From: Deltaproteobacteria bacterium RBG_13_49_15
GTDB taxonomy: Bacteria; Desulfobacterota; Desulfobacteria; Desulfobacterales; UBA2156
Assembly (NCBI GenBank): GCA_001797695.1
Contig: MGQD01000067.1
Coordinates: forward strand, 1-7,546
DNA: 7,546 nucleotides
Reading direction: 5' to 3'
Shown: positions 6,865 through 7,546 of the stretch, piece by piece
Numbering within the stretch: position 1 is the stretch's first letter
Layout: every line of letters begins with the position of its first letter
Translations under genes and position numbers: made by a program
The notes under the pieces: model-generated
Told to the model about the DNA's origin: nothing
What the model saw: the letters and a program-made list of their open reading frames with translations, nothing else
Database searches by the model: none

Positions 6865-6870
6865 AAGGGA
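6865..6870 (+). promoter_or_regulatory. ribosome binding site deciding the start of the dehydratase gene
   Basis: AAGGGA at 6865-6870 sits seven bases before the ATG at 6878. An in-frame ATG at 6824 also has AAGGA (6814-6818) five bases upstream, so a longer N-terminus cannot be ruled out. Confidence 0.5.
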
Positions 6871-6877
6871 ATGTTTC

Positions 6878-7546
6878 ATGGCTGAAGAAAAAGAAGTCGT
6901 CATTCGGCGCCTGAAAACCGCCAGGGATTTGGGGAAGTTCATGGCCGATTATTATTATGAATTGGATGAGGGCGCCAAATCCGGGAAACAGAAAGTGGCC
7001 TGGTGCACCAGTGTGGGGCCGGCTGAAATATTGAGAGGGATGGGGTTTCTGACCTATTTTCCGGAAACCCACTCGGCGATGCTGGGGACAACCCGCATGG
7101 CGCCGGATCTCATTCCAAAAGCAAACGCCATCGGATACTCGCCGGACATCTGTTCCTATCTGACGGCCGATATCGGCGCCTTTCTGGAGGGGGTCACTCC
7201 GCTGGCGCGCGCATTTCCTGGAATTAAGAGCATCCCGAAACCGGATGTGCTGGTTTACAACACGAACCAGTGCCGGGATGTGCAGGACTGGTTTGCATGG
7301 TACGCCAAGCATTATCATGTTCCGATTGTCGGAGTGGAAACCTATCGTAATGTCCCCGAGGTAACGCCGGCACATATTTCCTCCATTGCCAAACAAATGG
7401 AAAATATCGTCGAGCCGTTGGAAAAAGTGGCCGGCCGGAAGCTGGATATGGATGAGTTCAGAAGTGCGGTGGCCCTTTCCCTTCAATGCTCGGATTTGTG
7501 GGAAAAATGCCTGGCCGCCGCTTCAGCGGTTCCGTCTCCTCTCACC
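6878..7546 (+). CDS. 2-hydroxyacyl-CoA dehydratase / benzoyl-CoA reductase subunit (HgdB/BcrB-like), 3' end cut by window
   Basis: The first 223 codons of a protein that stays open to the window end, roughly the first half of a family member. It belongs to the 2-hydroxyacyl-CoA dehydratase D-component family, which binds a [4Fe-4S] cluster and removes water from (R)-2-hydroxyacyl-CoA, or reduces aromatic rings in the benzoyl-CoA reductase branch, after receiving an electron from the activator. What shows this: KVAWCTSVGPAEILRGMGF at 39-57, YFPETHSAMLG at 60-70, AIGYSPDICSYLTADIG at 84-100, and the hallmark YNTNQCRDVQDWF at 127-139. C43, C92 and C132 are the likely cluster ligands. The activator lies 106 bases upstream. 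The second dehydratase subunit is expected just past the right edge. ATG 6878 was chosen because its ribosome site and first residues look typical; ATG 6824 is an 18-codon longer alternative. The family is secure; dehydratase versus aromatic reductase is undecided. Confidence 0.88.
   Translation, partial: MAEEKEVVIRRLKTARDLGKFMADYYYELDEGAKSGKQKVAWCTSVGPAEILRGMGFLTYFPETHSAMLGTTRMAPDLIPKANAIGYSPDICSYLTADIGAFLEGVTPLARAFPGIKSIPKPDVLVYNTNQCRDVQDWFAWYAKHYHVPIVGVETYRNVPEVTPAHISSIAKQMENIVEPLEKVAGRKLDMDEFRSAVALSLQCSDLWEKCLAAASAVPSPLT

Noticed and set aside
6857..7486. 209-codon open frame on the minus strand
   Set aside because: It lies opposite the dehydratase subunit, whose protein has clear family motifs. 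The antisense translation is low-complexity, rich in His, Arg and Phe, with no recognisable domain.

Overview
The window looks like a piece of chromosome from a strict anaerobe, most likely a Desulfobacterota (sulfate-reducing or syntrophic deltaproteobacterial) lineage. The clearest pointer is the 3' part: an ATP-dependent, [4Fe-4S]-type activator (BadF/BcrA/HgdC family) followed directly by a 2-hydroxyacyl-CoA dehydratase subunit, an oxygen-sensitive pair found in amino-acid fermenters, syntrophs and anaerobic aromatic degraders. The taxon is inferred from gene content and the general look of the proteins, not from a search. GC is near 50% by eye. All eight genes are on the + strand. I saw no RNA genes, insertion sequences, CRISPR arrays or integration sites.

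Left half (1-4297), four close-packed genes: an M20D amidohydrolase open at the window's left edge, a flavin-reductase-like (flavoredoxin-type) FMN-binding protein, an AI-2E-family permease and a major facilitator transporter. Gaps of 13 to 51 bases suggest one transcript. It could supply uptake and deacylation of an amide or N-acyl amino acid, but the substrate cannot be read from the sequence.

Boundary (4298-4472): the only sizeable gap. It is AT-rich and holds a -35-like TTGACT, an inverted repeat TTACATT-N8-AATGTAA placed where an operator would overlap a promoter, a small perfect hairpin, and a strong AGGAGG ribosome site. A second transcription unit probably starts here.

Right half (4473-7546): a tandem ACT-domain protein, a ketopantoate-reductase-family dehydrogenase, the dehydratase activator, and the first 223 codons of a dehydratase subunit that runs off the right edge. 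The last gene has no stop codon inside the window. Read together, the set suggests a pathway in which a 2-oxo acid (for example from amino-acid transamination) is reduced to a 2-hydroxyacid by the ketopantoate-reductase-like enzyme, activated to its CoA ester by a gene not seen here, and dehydrated to an enoyl-CoA, with the ACT protein as an amino-acid sensor. The enzyme families are well supported; the pathway is a hypothesis. A reductive aromatic (benzoyl-CoA reductase-like) role is the main alternative.
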